Shown in pieces: positions 1 to 8,645 of a stretch of DNA of 64,000 nt; the first letter of the stretch is position 1, and every line of letters begins with the position of its first letter. Below the pieces are notes generated by a model, which had not been told where the DNA came from, did no database searches, and worked only from the letters and a program-made list of their open reading frames with translations. Source of the DNA: Citrobacter sp. Marseille-Q6884 (GTDB lineage Bacteria; Pseudomonadota; Gammaproteobacteria; Enterobacterales; Enterobacteriaceae); the NCBI RefSeq assembly GCF_945906775.1, contig NZ_CAMDRE010000002.1, forward strand, positions 310,001 to 374,000, in the 5' to 3' direction. A program made the position numbers and the translations under genes.

Positions 1-227
1 TTTTAGATATTCATCAGAACGATGCAGAAAACACCATGCGTGAACTGGCGGTGCGTGAAGGCATTTTCTGCGGCGTCAGCTCGGGCGGTGCCGTGGCCGG
101 TGCGATGCGGATTGCAAAAGCGAATCCGGGAGCGGTGGCGGTGGCGATCATCTGCGATCGTGGCGACCGCTATCTTTCAACGGGGGTCTTTGGCGAAGAA
201 CACTTTAACCAGGGTGCCGGGATTTAA
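1..227 (+). CDS. cysM: Cysteine synthase B (CysM), C-terminal part only
   Basis: This is the 3' end of a PLP-dependent O-acetylserine sulfhydrylase whose 5' part lies left of the window; the reading frame is open from base 3. The visible part contains the SSGG phosphate/PLP-binding loop (FCGVSSGGAV), followed by the family's C-terminal end with GDRYLSTGVF. CysM makes cysteine from O-acetylserine with thiosulfate or sulfide in the cytoplasm. The paralogue cysK lies at 6517-7488. The gene converges with yfeJ across a hairpin-forming spacer. The assignment to CysM rather than CysK rests on its place beside the ptsJ/pdxK/pts block and on the GDRYLSTGVF ending. Confidence 0.93.
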   Translation, partial: LDIHQNDAENTMRELAVREGIFCGVSSGGAVAGAMRIAKANPGAVAVAIICDRGDRYLSTGVFGEEHFNQGAGI

Positions 228-235
228 CGTCGTTA

Positions 236-273
236 AGAGATGCCAGATCGTCGCAGCGCCATCCGGCATCTCT
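236..273. repeat. Hairpin / REP-like palindrome between cysM and yfeJ
   Basis: The arms AGAGATGCC and GGCATCTCT are perfectly complementary, and the interior resembles enterobacterial REP units (GCCAGAT...ATCCGGC). It lies between two convergent genes and may act as a bidirectional mRNA-end structure. There is no strong T-run on either side. Confidence 0.5.
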
Positions 274-278
274 GTCCA

Positions 279-995
279 TTACCCGCGGTGTTTCTCTACC
301 AGCAGGTCGAGGAACTGCCAGAGTTTTTCATTCATCTGCTGATAATCCCATTCACGCATTTCAGCCACTGAGCGAATAAAACGCTTTCCTTTCGCCTCGG
401 CCAGTTCCTGCTCCGAGTGCAGTATCAGGCCTTCTACCGCTTCAGCGGTGAACTCCATATGACACTGGAAGCCATAGACAAAATTACCGTATTGCACGAT
501 TTGACGCGGACAGCCTTCGCTTGTCGCGAGGATTGTCGCCTGGTCTGTCAATCCCGGCATATCATTGTGCCAGTGACCGACCATCAACGGCGAACCAAAG
601 TGGGCAATAAGCGGATGTTGCTTGCCCGCTTCCGTCAGCGTAATGGGGTAATGACCAATCTCTTTTTCCGGGCTTTGGCACACTTTCGCACCCAGCGCTT
701 CACCAATCAGCTGTGAACCTAAACAGATCCCAACTACAATTTTACGGGCGGAAACGGCCTGGTTGATTAGGTGTTGTTCGGCCTGAGAGTCAAAATACGG
801 GCACTCTTCACGCGTGGTGCGTGGTGACTGCGGACCCCCAAACACGACCAGCATATCGAAACCCTCTGCATTGGCGGGAACCGCTTCTCCGGCGTAAACG
901 CGCGACCAGCTGAGGGTATAACCACGCTCTGTGGCCCATGGCAGGTAAGCGCCAGCAGATTCAAATGACTCATGAATAACAAAGTGAACTCGCAC
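279..995 (-). CDS. yfeJ: Class I glutamine amidotransferase-like protein YfeJ
   Basis: This 238-aa cytoplasmic protein has a class I glutamine amidotransferase fold. The nucleophile elbow GICLGSQ places the catalytic Cys at residue 91, and FQCHMEF supplies His179 and Glu181, so the Cys-His-Glu triad is complete. No synthetase domain is attached, so the acceptor substrate is unknown; it is often labelled GMP synthase-like. The start is GTG with a clear AGGAG upstream. It begins 13 bp after ptsJ on the same strand and is probably co-transcribed with that vitamin B6 regulator. A PLP-related or detoxifying role is only inference from context. Confidence 0.85.
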   Translation of the reverse strand: MRVHFVIHESFESAGAYLPWATERGYTLSWSRVYAGEAVPANAEGFDMLVVFGGPQSPRTTREECPYFDSQAEQHLINQAVSARKIVVGICLGSQLIGEALGAKVCQSPEKEIGHYPITLTEAGKQHPLIAHFGSPLMVGHWHNDMPGLTDQATILATSEGCPRQIVQYGNFVYGFQCHMEFTAEAVEGLILHSEQELAEAKGKRFIRSVAEMREWDYQQMNEKLWQFLDLLVEKHRG

Positions 996-1008
996 GTTTT
1001 CTCTCCTG

Positions 1009-2301
1009 TTAGCGCTGCAGCGCCTGATGGATATCAGCCGCCAGCTTAGTCATATCGCTGTCCTCTAATGTTGACAGCGTAATGCGCAGACCGTGTGAAG
1101 GGGTGTTAAGGCCGAACACTTCACCTTCACGTACCAACCAGCCTGATTTCGCCAGCGCGAAGGCAAGCGGCTGGCTATGTTTTTCCAGTGGTAGCCACAG
1201 GTTCAGGCCATCACCGGCATGTACCTCAATCCCCTGTAGTCTGAGGGCGTGGGCAAGTTTTTGTTGTTGAGCGGCATAAAACTGCTGAGTCTGTGCCAGA
1301 GAGCGCTGATATTCATCGTCGCTCAGGCAGGCGCAGACTAAGTCCTGTAACAGATGGCTGACCCACTGGCTGCCGGAATTGAGTCGTAAGCGAAGTTTAG
1401 CGGAGGTAGCCGGGTCGCTGGCGACGATCGCAAGGCGCAGATCAGGGCCTAACGTTTTTGACATTGACCGGATCACGGCCCAATGTTTGGTTTGCGCCGA
1501 AATCACCGGATGCCAGCGGGAAGCGGACAGCAGGGCAAAGTGATCGTCAATAATCACCAGTGTTTGCGGATACTTTGCCAGGAGCGCCTGCAGGCTGGCT
1601 GCACGGGCCGCGCTCAGGCTACATCCTGTCGGATTGTGCGCACGCGGGGTGAGAATGACCGCCCGCGCCCCATTCTCCAGTGCACGCTCCAGCATCTCCG
1701 GCTGCATGCCTTCGGTGTCCACATTGACCGGGCTGGCGGTAAATCCGGCATAACGCAGCATATTGATGCTGCTCAAAAAGCAAGGGTCTTCAACGGCAAC
1801 GCTGTCGCCGGGCAGCAAATGTGCGCACAGCAGACGTTCAATGGCATCAATGGCACCGCTGGTGATATCAATTTCGCCTGTACCCGGTAGCGCATCCTGC
1901 ATCCAGTCTGTTGCCCATGCCTTCAGACCCGGCGACACTGCGGTATCGCCATACAAACGCGGATTCTTATTTATTTGCGCGAAATAACGACTGAGATCGG
2001 GCAGACGTGCGGGGGCAGGGTTGCCGCCGGACAGATCGGTCAGAGGCGTGTCCGGGTTACTCCCCTCAAGTGCGATGGGGGAGTCCATACTCTTTACTGC
2101 CGTACCGTTTCGCCCCTGACTGAGCGCCAGCCCGGAAGTCACCAGCCGTTTATATGCCGCTGCGACAGTGTTGCGGTTGACGTTCAACGCCGCAGCCAAC
2201 TCTCGCACCGGCGGCAGCGTTTCTCCAGGCGACAGGAGGCCTGTGGAGATATGTTGGCGGACACTGTCAAAAATTTCGTTAGCGGTTTTTCCGTCGATCA
2301 T
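1009..2301 (-). CDS. ptsJ: MocR-type transcriptional regulator PtsJ
   Basis: This 430-aa protein fuses an N-terminal GntR winged helix (residues about 5-70, with PPVRELAAALNVNRNTV) to a fold-type I aminotransferase domain. SMSKTLGPDLR places the PLP-binding lysine at about Lys282, and TPRAHNPTG is the usual substrate-loop motif. This is the MocR architecture. In Salmonella, PtsJ is known to repress pdxK and to bind PLP. Here it is divergent from pdxK with only 82 bp between start codons, consistent with the same control. yfeJ follows on the same strand. Confidence 0.92.
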   Translation of the reverse strand: MIDGKTANEIFDSVRQHISTGLLSPGETLPPVRELAAALNVNRNTVAAAYKRLVTSGLALSQGRNGTAVKSMDSPIALEGSNPDTPLTDLSGGNPAPARLPDLSRYFAQINKNPRLYGDTAVSPGLKAWATDWMQDALPGTGEIDITSGAIDAIERLLCAHLLPGDSVAVEDPCFLSSINMLRYAGFTASPVNVDTEGMQPEMLERALENGARAVILTPRAHNPTGCSLSAARAASLQALLAKYPQTLVIIDDHFALLSASRWHPVISAQTKHWAVIRSMSKTLGPDLRLAIVASDPATSAKLRLRLNSGSQWVSHLLQDLVCACLSDDEYQRSLAQTQQFYAAQQQKLAHALRLQGIEVHAGDGLNLWLPLEKHSQPLAFALAKSGWLVREGEVFGLNTPSHGLRITLSTLEDSDMTKLAADIHQALQR

Positions 2302-2383
2302 TATTGACCTATGACAAAATGAATTTTAGCATATGACGATAATAGTGGGGTGTTAGCCCGCTGTCCAGCGAGAGGAGAGGGTA
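2302..2383. promoter_or_regulatory. ptsJ-pdxK divergent control region
   Basis: These 82 bp separate the two divergent start codons and must carry both promoters. By analogy with Salmonella this is where PtsJ binds. An AGGAGAGGG ribosome-binding site lies just before pdxK. I did not define an operator. Confidence 0.5.
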
Positions 2384-3250
2384 ATGGAGCAGGAGAGTGA
2401 AATACAGTCAGTGCTCTTCGACGACAAGCATCGGGCGTTACAGACCGATATCGTCGCCGTCCAGTCACAGGTGGTGTATGGCAGCGTAGGCAACAGTATT
2501 GCTGTCCCAGCCATCAAAGCGCAGGGGTTACGGGTGACGGCGGTCCCCACGGTGTTATTCAGTAATACCCCACATTATGAGACTTTCTACGGCGGCGTTA
2601 TCCCGGCTGACTGGTTTAGTGGTTATCTCAGCGCATTAAATGAGCGCGACGCCTTGCGTGAACTCAAAGCGGTGACCACGGGATATATGGGCAGCGCGGA
2701 GCAAATCGTTCTGCTTGCACAGTGGCTGAAAACCATTTTGGTTACGCATCCTGGCCTGTGCATTTTGGTCGATCCGGTCATCGGTGATACGGACAGCGGT
2801 ATGTATGTGAAGGCCGAAATCCCGGAAGCTTATCGCAACTACCTGCTACCCCTGGCTCAGGGATTGACGCCGAATGTGTTTGAACTGCAAATGTTGAGCG
2901 GAAAACCGTGTCGTACCCTTGATGAAGCGATTACGGCGGCAAAATCGCTGCTTTCTGACACGCTCAAATGGATCGTGATCACCAGCGCGCCCGGGGAAAC
3001 TCAGGAGGTCATCAACGTCGCGGTAGTGACGGCTGAAACGGTTGAGGTATTCACGCATCCGCGAGTGAAAACTGATCTTAAGGGAACCGGCGATCTGTTC
3101 TGTGCTGAACTGGTGAGTGGGATTGTGACAGGGAAATCACTCACCGCAGCGACACACGATGCCGCGCAGTGTGTGCTGGAGGTCATGACATGGACGCACC
3201 AGTGCGGCTGTGATGAGTTAATTCTGCCACCGGCAGGGGAGGCGCGATGA
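2384..3250 (+). CDS. pdxK: Pyridoxine/pyridoxal/pyridoxamine kinase
   Basis: This 288-aa ribokinase-family enzyme phosphorylates B6 vitamers with ATP in the PLP salvage pathway. Visible family features are the N-terminal VQSQVVYGSVGNS, the VDPVIGDTDSGMYV motif, and KGTGDLFCAEL near residue 235, which carries the anion hole and catalytic Asp. The ATG has a strong AGGAGAGGG upstream. The next ORF overlaps its stop codon (ATGA). Control by the divergent PtsJ is expected from the Salmonella system. Confidence 0.95.
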   Translation: MEQESEIQSVLFDDKHRALQTDIVAVQSQVVYGSVGNSIAVPAIKAQGLRVTAVPTVLFSNTPHYETFYGGVIPADWFSGYLSALNERDALRELKAVTTGYMGSAEQIVLLAQWLKTILVTHPGLCILVDPVIGDTDSGMYVKAEIPEAYRNYLLPLAQGLTPNVFELQMLSGKPCRTLDEAITAAKSLLSDTLKWIVITSAPGETQEVINVAVVTAETVEVFTHPRVKTDLKGTGDLFCAELVSGIVTGKSLTAATHDAAQCVLEVMTWTHQCGCDELILPPAGEAR

Positions 3251-3486
3251 AGAGTTATCGGCTGGTGGTTCGCCAGCATGGGCGTATGGTTGGCCATTTT
3301 GATACCAGTGGGACAGACGCGCTGGAAGATATTTGCGTGGCGCGGGCCATGTTTGGTATTGCCGGAGGATACGACTGCGAATTGCTGGTTGCTGACTCGG
3401 AAAAACGGATGCTGGAAAGCGGACCGGAAGGGATGAAAATCCTGATGCGCGAGAAGTGTTATCGCCCGGTGACATCTGCCCTGTAA
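3247..3486 (+). CDS. Small conserved hypothetical protein downstream of pdxK
   Basis: This 79-aa soluble protein starts within the pdxK stop codon (4-bp overlap, ATGA), so translational coupling is likely. I do not recognise a named family. The composition is mixed, with no signal peptide or membrane segment. Two cysteines (in GGYDCELLV and EKCYRPV) stand out. The tight overlap with pdxK argues that it is real. Function is unknown; a link to B6 salvage is inferred from the operon only. Confidence 0.7.
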   Translation: MKSYRLVVRQHGRMVGHFDTSGTDALEDICVARAMFGIAGGYDCELLVADSEKRMLESGPEGMKILMREKCYRPVTSAL

Positions 3487-3505
3487 TACCGGATGTGAAG
3501 TGGAT

Positions 3506-3535
3506 AAAAAAATGGCGCCAAACGGCGCCATTCTT
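3506..3535. terminator. Bidirectional terminator between the pdxK operon and crr
   Basis: AATGGCGCC-AAAC-GGCGCCATT forms a 9-bp stem, with an A-run to the left (U-run for crr) and TTCTT to the right. It separates convergent transcription units. Confidence 0.8.
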
Positions 3536-3552
3536 CACTGCTGCGGCAAGAA

Positions 3553-4062
3553 TTACTTCTTGATGCGGATAACCGGGGTTTCACCCACAGTCACGCTACC
3601 GGACAGTTTGATCAGCTCTTTGATTTCGTCCATGTTGGAGATAACAACCGGAGTCAGGGTAGACTTGGCTTTCTCTTCCAGCAGCGGCAGATCGAATTCA
3701 ATTACCGGGTCACCGACTTTTACGCGTTGACCTTCTTCAGCGATACGTTTGAAGCCTTCGCCTTTCAGTTCAACGGTATCAATACCGAAGTGAACAAACA
3801 GCTCAATGCCGCTATCAGATTCGATAGAGAACGCATGGTTGGTTTCAAAGATTTTGCCGATGGTGCCATCAACAGGGGCAACCATTTTGTTACCGGTTGG
3901 TTTGATAGCGATGCCATCACCAACGATTTTTTCAGCAAAAACTACATCCGGCACGTCTTCGATGTTGACGATCTCGCCAGAGAGCGGAGCAACAATCTCA
4001 ATAGTTCCGGTGTCTTTCTTATCATCAGAAACCAGAGATTTCAGTTTATCGAACAAACCCAT
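3553..4062 (-). CDS. crr: PTS glucose-specific enzyme IIA (EIIA-Glc)
   Basis: This 169-aa cytoplasmic phosphocarrier has the canonical length. Active-site histidines are His76 (ETNHAFS) and the phosphorylated His91 in VHFGIDTVELKG (His90 without the initiator Met). It receives phosphate from HPr and passes it to sugar IIBC components. Its phosphorylation state controls adenylate cyclase and inducer exclusion. It is the last gene of ptsH-ptsI-crr, 40 bp after ptsI, and ends at a strong bidirectional terminator. Confidence 0.98.
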   Translation of the reverse strand: MGLFDKLKSLVSDDKKDTGTIEIVAPLSGEIVNIEDVPDVVFAEKIVGDGIAIKPTGNKMVAPVDGTIGKIFETNHAFSIESDSGIELFVHFGIDTVELKGEGFKRIAEEGQRVKVGDPVIEFDLPLLEEKAKSTLTPVVISNMDEIKELIKLSGSVTVGETPVIRIKK

Positions 4063-4102
4063 GATCTTCTCCTAAGCAGTAAATTGGGCCGCATCTCGTG
4101 GA

Positions 4103-5830
4103 TTAGCAGATTGTTTTTTCTTCAATGAACTTGTTAACCAGCGTCATTAACTCGTCCGTTGTCGGTTGAGCAAGAGCCTGCTCTGCTAACACCTTCGCAT
4201 CTTCGAAGTTCGTGTTACGGATAATCTTCTTAATGCGCGGGATAGAAATGGCGCTCATAGAGAATTCGTCCAGACCCATCCCCAGCAACAGAAGTGTAGC
4301 ACGTTCGTCGCCTGCAAGCTCACCACACATGCCGGTCCATTTGCCTTCAGCATGAGAAGCATCAATAACTTGCTTGATCAGCGTCAGAACAGATGGCGAC
4401 ATCGGTTGGTAAAGGTGTGAAATCATATCATTACCACGGTCAACTGCCAGGGTGTACTGCGTTAAATCATTGGTACCGATACTAAAGAAATCGACTTCTT
4501 TGGCTAAATGACGTGCAATCGTTGCCGCAGCAGGTGTTTCCACCATCACGCCAATCTCGATGCTTTCGTCAAATGCTTTACCTTCGTCACGCAGTTCCTG
4601 TTTGTAGATTTCAATCTCTTTGCGCAGTGCACGCACTTCTTCAACAGAGATGATCATCGGGAACATAATGCGCAGTTTGCCGAAAGCAGAGGCACGCAGG
4701 ATAGCGCGAACCTGGTCACGCAGGATCTCTTTACGATCCATCGCGATACGCACGGCACGCCAGCCCAGGAACGGGTTCTCTTCTTTCGGGAAGTTCATGT
4801 ACGGCAGTTCTTTATCGCCGCCAATGTCCATGGTACGTACGATAACAGCCTGAGAGCCACAGGCTTCTGCAACGGCTTTATACGCAGCAAACTGTTCTTC
4901 TTCAGTCGGCAGCGATTCACGATCCATGAACAGGAATTCGGTGCGATACAGACCTACGCCTTCTGCGCCATTGCGCTCAGCGCCTTCAACGTCGCGAACG
5001 GTACCGATGTTGGCGCAAACTTCTACCTGATGACCGTCCAGCGTGATAGCCGGCAGATCTTTCAGTTTAGCGAGTTCCGCTTTCTCGGTCGCAACCTGCT
5101 CCTGAACGGCACGCAGTTGCTCGATAACGTCGTTGGTTGGGTTGACGTAAACCTGGTTGTTTACGGCATCCAGAATTAAATAGTCGTCGTTTTTCACCTG
5201 AGAGGTGACGCTACCGGTACCTACGATGGCAGGCAGTTCCAGAGAACGCGCCATAATGGAGGTATGGGAGGTACGTCCACCCGCGTCAGTGATGAAACCC
5301 AGCACCTTTTGCAGGTTCAGCTGTGCGGTTTCTGACGGCGTCAAATCAGCGGCAACCAGAATCACTTCGTCCTGGATAGCGCTCAGGTCGATAATTGCCA
5401 GACCCAGGATGTTACGCATCAGGCGTTTACCGATGTCACGTACGTCAGCCGCACGTTCTTTCAGGTATTCATCATCCAGCTCTTCCAGGGCTGTGGCCTG
5501 ACCTTCGATAATTTCATGCGCAGCTGCGTCAGCCGTCATGTGCTTATCTTTAATCAGGGCTATGATTTCCTGCTCCAGCTCCTCATCTTCGAGCAGCATG
5601 ATATGCCCTTCAAAGATGGCTTCTTTTTCTTCACCGAACGTTTCACCAGCTTTGGTTTTGATCGCTTCCAGTTGCGCAGATGCCTTGGCACGACCGCTCA
5701 GAAAACGTTCAACTTCCTGATCAACCTTGTCGGCAGAAATTTTTTTCCGGTCAATGACGATTTCGTCTTCTTTCAGCAGCAGTGCTTTGCCGAAAGCGAT
5801 ACCCGGGGATGCTAAAATGCCTGAAATCAT
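4103..5830 (-). CDS. ptsI: PTS enzyme I (phosphoenolpyruvate-protein phosphotransferase)
   Basis: This 575-aa protein has the full enzyme I length. GGRTSHTSIMARS, near residue 189, carries the phosphorylated histidine. The C-terminal PEP-binding barrel shows GLYRTEFLFMDR, DIGGDKELPYM and GTNDLTQYTLAVDRGN, and ends at the Cys in EEKTIC. It autophosphorylates from PEP and passes phosphate to HPr. It sits between ptsH and crr on the same strand. I see no unusual feature. Confidence 0.98.
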   Translation of the reverse strand: MISGILASPGIAFGKALLLKEDEIVIDRKKISADKVDQEVERFLSGRAKASAQLEAIKTKAGETFGEEKEAIFEGHIMLLEDEELEQEIIALIKDKHMTADAAAHEIIEGQATALEELDDEYLKERAADVRDIGKRLMRNILGLAIIDLSAIQDEVILVAADLTPSETAQLNLQKVLGFITDAGGRTSHTSIMARSLELPAIVGTGSVTSQVKNDDYLILDAVNNQVYVNPTNDVIEQLRAVQEQVATEKAELAKLKDLPAITLDGHQVEVCANIGTVRDVEGAERNGAEGVGLYRTEFLFMDRESLPTEEEQFAAYKAVAEACGSQAVIVRTMDIGGDKELPYMNFPKEENPFLGWRAVRIAMDRKEILRDQVRAILRASAFGKLRIMFPMIISVEEVRALRKEIEIYKQELRDEGKAFDESIEIGVMVETPAAATIARHLAKEVDFFSIGTNDLTQYTLAVDRGNDMISHLYQPMSPSVLTLIKQVIDASHAEGKWTGMCGELAGDERATLLLLGMGLDEFSMSAISIPRIKKIIRNTNFEDAKVLAEQALAQPTTDELMTLVNKFIEEKTIC

Positions 5831-5875
5831 AACCCTACCTTACTTGTGACTGATATTTAAAAGAACTCGTTGAAC

Positions 5876-6133
5876 TTACTCGAGTTCAGCCATCAGTTTA
5901 ACCAGATGTTCAACTGCTTTCTGTTCGTCTTCGCCTTCTGCGGAAAGGGTAACAACGGTTCCCTGAGTCAGGCCCAGAGTCTGCAGTTTAAACAGGCTTT
6001 TTGCGCTGGCGCTTTTGCCGTTGGAAGTCACAGTAATTTCAGAAGAAAAGCCTTTTGCTTCTTTAACAAACTGAGCAGCAGGGCGAGTATGCAGACCGTT
6101 CGGAGCGGTAATGGTAACTTCTTGCTGGAACAT
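5876..6133 (-). CDS. ptsH: PTS phosphocarrier protein HPr
   Basis: This 85-aa protein is identical in architecture to E. coli HPr. His15 in NGLHTRPAAQF is the phosphocarrier residue, and Ser46 is conserved in SASAKSLFKLQ. It is the first gene of the pts operon and shuttles phosphate from enzyme I to EIIA proteins. Confidence 0.98.
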   Translation of the reverse strand: MFQQEVTITAPNGLHTRPAAQFVKEAKGFSSEITVTSNGKSASAKSLFKLQTLGLTQGTVVTLSAEGEDEQKAVEHLVKLMAELE

Positions 6134-6516
6134 TATATTTCCCCAACTTATAGGTTTAGTGTTGTGGAACTAAAGTCTAGCCTGGCGGCTCAACTTTAGC
6201 CTGTATTGTTAGCATCGGCGTAAACTGGACGCGACACAAAAGGAGTTCGGTGCAATCCGTTGCTGGCAACTTCTTGCCGCTGACGTTTCGTTCGTCATTA
6301 AACATTATGCCGCGAAAGGAAGAGTTGAACCAAATCATAAAATCGATTCAGCTATCGCTTTTCCTGTAACGATTAATTTCGCGCATCAAAATAATTAGTT
6401 TGGTTAAATACCAGTTCCGGCAGGCTGAATCAATGCCAGGTGAGGTGAAACTTTGAAGCAGGCCACAAAAAAGCACCCAAAAGGGTGCTTTTTTACGCGT
6501 TATTAACATGCTGGCA
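6134..6516 (-). promoter_or_regulatory. pts operon control region and cysK-ptsH spacer
   Basis: This 383-bp stretch has no gene. Read on the minus strand it shows a CRP-like sequence TGTGG-CCTGCT-TCAAA at 6452-6467. It also has a distal block (TATGATTTGGTTCAA...GCGGCATAATG) near 6300-6345 resembling the second CRP/P1 promoter region of the E. coli pts operon. The cysK terminator occupies the right edge and overlaps the upstream CRP-like site. Sites were identified by resemblance only. Confidence 0.5.
6467..6494. terminator. cysK rho-independent terminator
   Basis: AAAAAAGCACCC-AAAA-GGGTGCTTTTTT is a perfect 12-bp inverted repeat with A/T tails on both strands. It lies 23 bp beyond the cysK stop. 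Confidence 0.9.
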
Positions 6517-7488
6517 TTACTGTTGCAGTTCTTTCTCTGTGAAGAGATCGGCAAACAGTGCAGTGCTCAGATAACGCTCACCCGATGACGGTAGAATAAC
6601 CACTATATTCTTATTGGTAAAGGTTTCATCTTCCTGCAGCTTAAGCGCAGCAGCAACAGCAGCCCCGGAAGAGATCCCCGCCAGAATACCTTCTTCTTCC
6701 ATCAAACGACGCGCAGTAGAGATCGCCTCATCGTTGGTGATGGCGACAACTTTATCAATAAGCTTCAGATCGAGGTTGCCCGGAATGAAGCCTGCGCCAA
6801 TACCCTGAATTTTGTGCGGGCCTGGTTTCAGCTCTTCACCTGCCAGGGCCTGGGCGATAACCGGAGAATCGGTAGGTTCGACGGCAACGGTGATTAAATC
6901 CGTTTTACCTTTCGTCCCTTTGATGTAGCGGGTCACGCCGGTCAGCGTACCGCCGGTACCGACGCCGGAGATAAACACGTCAATCTGACCATCGGTGTCT
7001 TCCCAGATTTCCGGGCCGGTGGTTTTTTCGTGGATTTCCGGGTTGGCCGGGTTGCTGAACTGCTGAAGCAGCAGGAATTTGTCTGGATCGCTGGCCACAA
7101 TCTCTTCGGCCTTCTGAATCGCGCCTTTCATTCCTTTTGCGCCTTCCGTCAGAACCAGATTGGCGCCCAGCGCTTTCAGCAGCTTACGGCGTTCAATGCT
7201 CATGGTCTCCGGCATGGTCAACGTGAGCTTGTAGCCACGTGCTGCGGCAACATACGCCAGCGCAATCCCGGTGTTTCCGCTGGTGGGTTCCACCAACTCT
7301 ACACCCGGTTTCAGTACGCCACGTTTTTCGGCATCCCAAATCATATTGGCACCGATACGGCATTTGACGCTAAAGCTCGGGTTGCGTGATTCCACCTTCG
7401 CCAGAATGCGTCCGTTACCGATACGGTTCAGTCGAACCAGCGGCGTATGACCGATAGTCAGCGAGTTGTCTTCAAAAATCTTACTCAT
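6517..7488 (-). CDS. cysK: Cysteine synthase A (O-acetylserine sulfhydrylase A)
   Basis: This 323-aa PLP enzyme makes cysteine from O-acetylserine and sulfide. PLP-binding Lys42 is in SFSVKCRIGANM, the substrate loop is PTSGNTGIALA, and the phosphate loop is GVGTGGTLTG. It ends in the usual SSGERYLSTALFA region. It follows cysZ on the same strand after 163 bp, in the usual sulfur-assimilation neighbourhood. CysB control is expected from the family, but I did not locate a site. Confidence 0.97.
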   Translation of the reverse strand: MSKIFEDNSLTIGHTPLVRLNRIGNGRILAKVESRNPSFSVKCRIGANMIWDAEKRGVLKPGVELVEPTSGNTGIALAYVAAARGYKLTLTMPETMSIERRKLLKALGANLVLTEGAKGMKGAIQKAEEIVASDPDKFLLLQQFSNPANPEIHEKTTGPEIWEDTDGQIDVFISGVGTGGTLTGVTRYIKGTKGKTDLITVAVEPTDSPVIAQALAGEELKPGPHKIQGIGAGFIPGNLDLKLIDKVVAITNDEAISTARRLMEEEGILAGISSGAAVAAALKLQEDETFTNKNIVVILPSSGERYLSTALFADLFTEKELQQ

Positions 7489-7651
7489 GGCCTGTCCTTA
7501 ACTGTATGAAATTAGGATACCGCTTCAGCATACCTGTTGAGAAAGTATGGGGAAGTAAGGAATTCGCATATCTATATGCTGAAGGGAAATAATAGACACC
7601 AGTATGGAATAAGGGGCGGCATAAGCCACCCCTGTTTTACACACTTTTGCA

Positions 7652-8413
7652 TTACTTCCATAACGCATGTTTAGCACGATAGCAGTCAACCCACATCGCC
7701 GTGGCGCCGCATACCGCAACCGGCATGATGAACAGATTGAGCACCGGAATCATGGTGAACAAGCTGGTCAGTGCGCCAAACTGCATATTGGTGACTTTGC
7801 GTGTGCGCAGAGCCGTGCGCATCTCTTTAAACGGAACTTTGTGGTTATCGAACGGGTAATCGCAATACTGAATGGCCAGCATCCATGCGCTGAATAAGAA
7901 CCACAGTACCGGTGCGATAGTTTGCCCAATCCCTGGAATAAAGTAGAGGATCAACAATACAAGGGCGCGCGGGAGATACCAGGCCAGCTTCTGCCATTCA
8001 CGCTTCATTATCCGTGGCACATCTTTCATGATGCCGAAAACGCCGACATCCGGCGGAGTTGCGCCCGTTAAACGCGCTTCCAGTTGTTCTGCCAGCAAAC
8101 CGTTAAACGGCGCGGCAATCCAGTTGGCAAGCGTGGAGAAAAAGTAACCAAACACCAACAGCACGGAAAGCGTTATAATCGGCCACAGGAGATAGCTAAG
8201 CCATTGCAGCCAGTCCGGGACATGACTCATCAGTGAAGGGATCCAGCTATCCAGTTGGCTGAATAGCCACCAGAATGCACCGCCCATCAGGAGGATATTG
8301 ACCAGCAGAGGTAAGATGACAAAGCGACGGATCCCAGGCTGGGTGATGAGCTTCCATCCCTGAGAGAAGTAATAAAAACCGCTGCGTGATATAACTGCAG
8401 ATGATGAAACCAT
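7652..8413 (-). CDS. cysZ: Sulfate transporter CysZ
   Basis: This 253-aa inner-membrane protein matches the length and sequence pattern of E. coli CysZ. It has several hydrophobic segments (ILPLLVNILLMGGAFWW near 35-50, LLWPIITLSVLLVFGYFF near 75-92, LLILYFIPGIGQ, and a C-terminal LNLFIMPVAVCGATAMW). CysZ imports sulfate for cysteine synthesis. It lies upstream of cysK on the same strand and diverges from zipA. Confidence 0.95.
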   Translation of the reverse strand: MVSSSAVISRSGFYYFSQGWKLITQPGIRRFVILPLLVNILLMGGAFWWLFSQLDSWIPSLMSHVPDWLQWLSYLLWPIITLSVLLVFGYFFSTLANWIAAPFNGLLAEQLEARLTGATPPDVGVFGIMKDVPRIMKREWQKLAWYLPRALVLLILYFIPGIGQTIAPVLWFLFSAWMLAIQYCDYPFDNHKVPFKEMRTALRTRKVTNMQFGALTSLFTMIPVLNLFIMPVAVCGATAMWVDCYRAKHALWK

Positions 8414-8645
8414 AGTCAGGATATGCTCCGTATTATATAAACCCCTGGGTAAACTTTGCTTATCTTACTCGGTTGTCGAGCATAGGCCAGTTCGGAAATG
8501 TTCGAAAAAACAGCAAAAAGCACGATTTTATTCATCTTTATGCAGTGAAAGTCGAGAGTGCACTTGCACTTGACGTAATCGACAAATACTCTTAGTAAGT
8601 AAATGTTTGCCGTGGTGGCAAGGTGTTAGAACAACAGAGAATATA

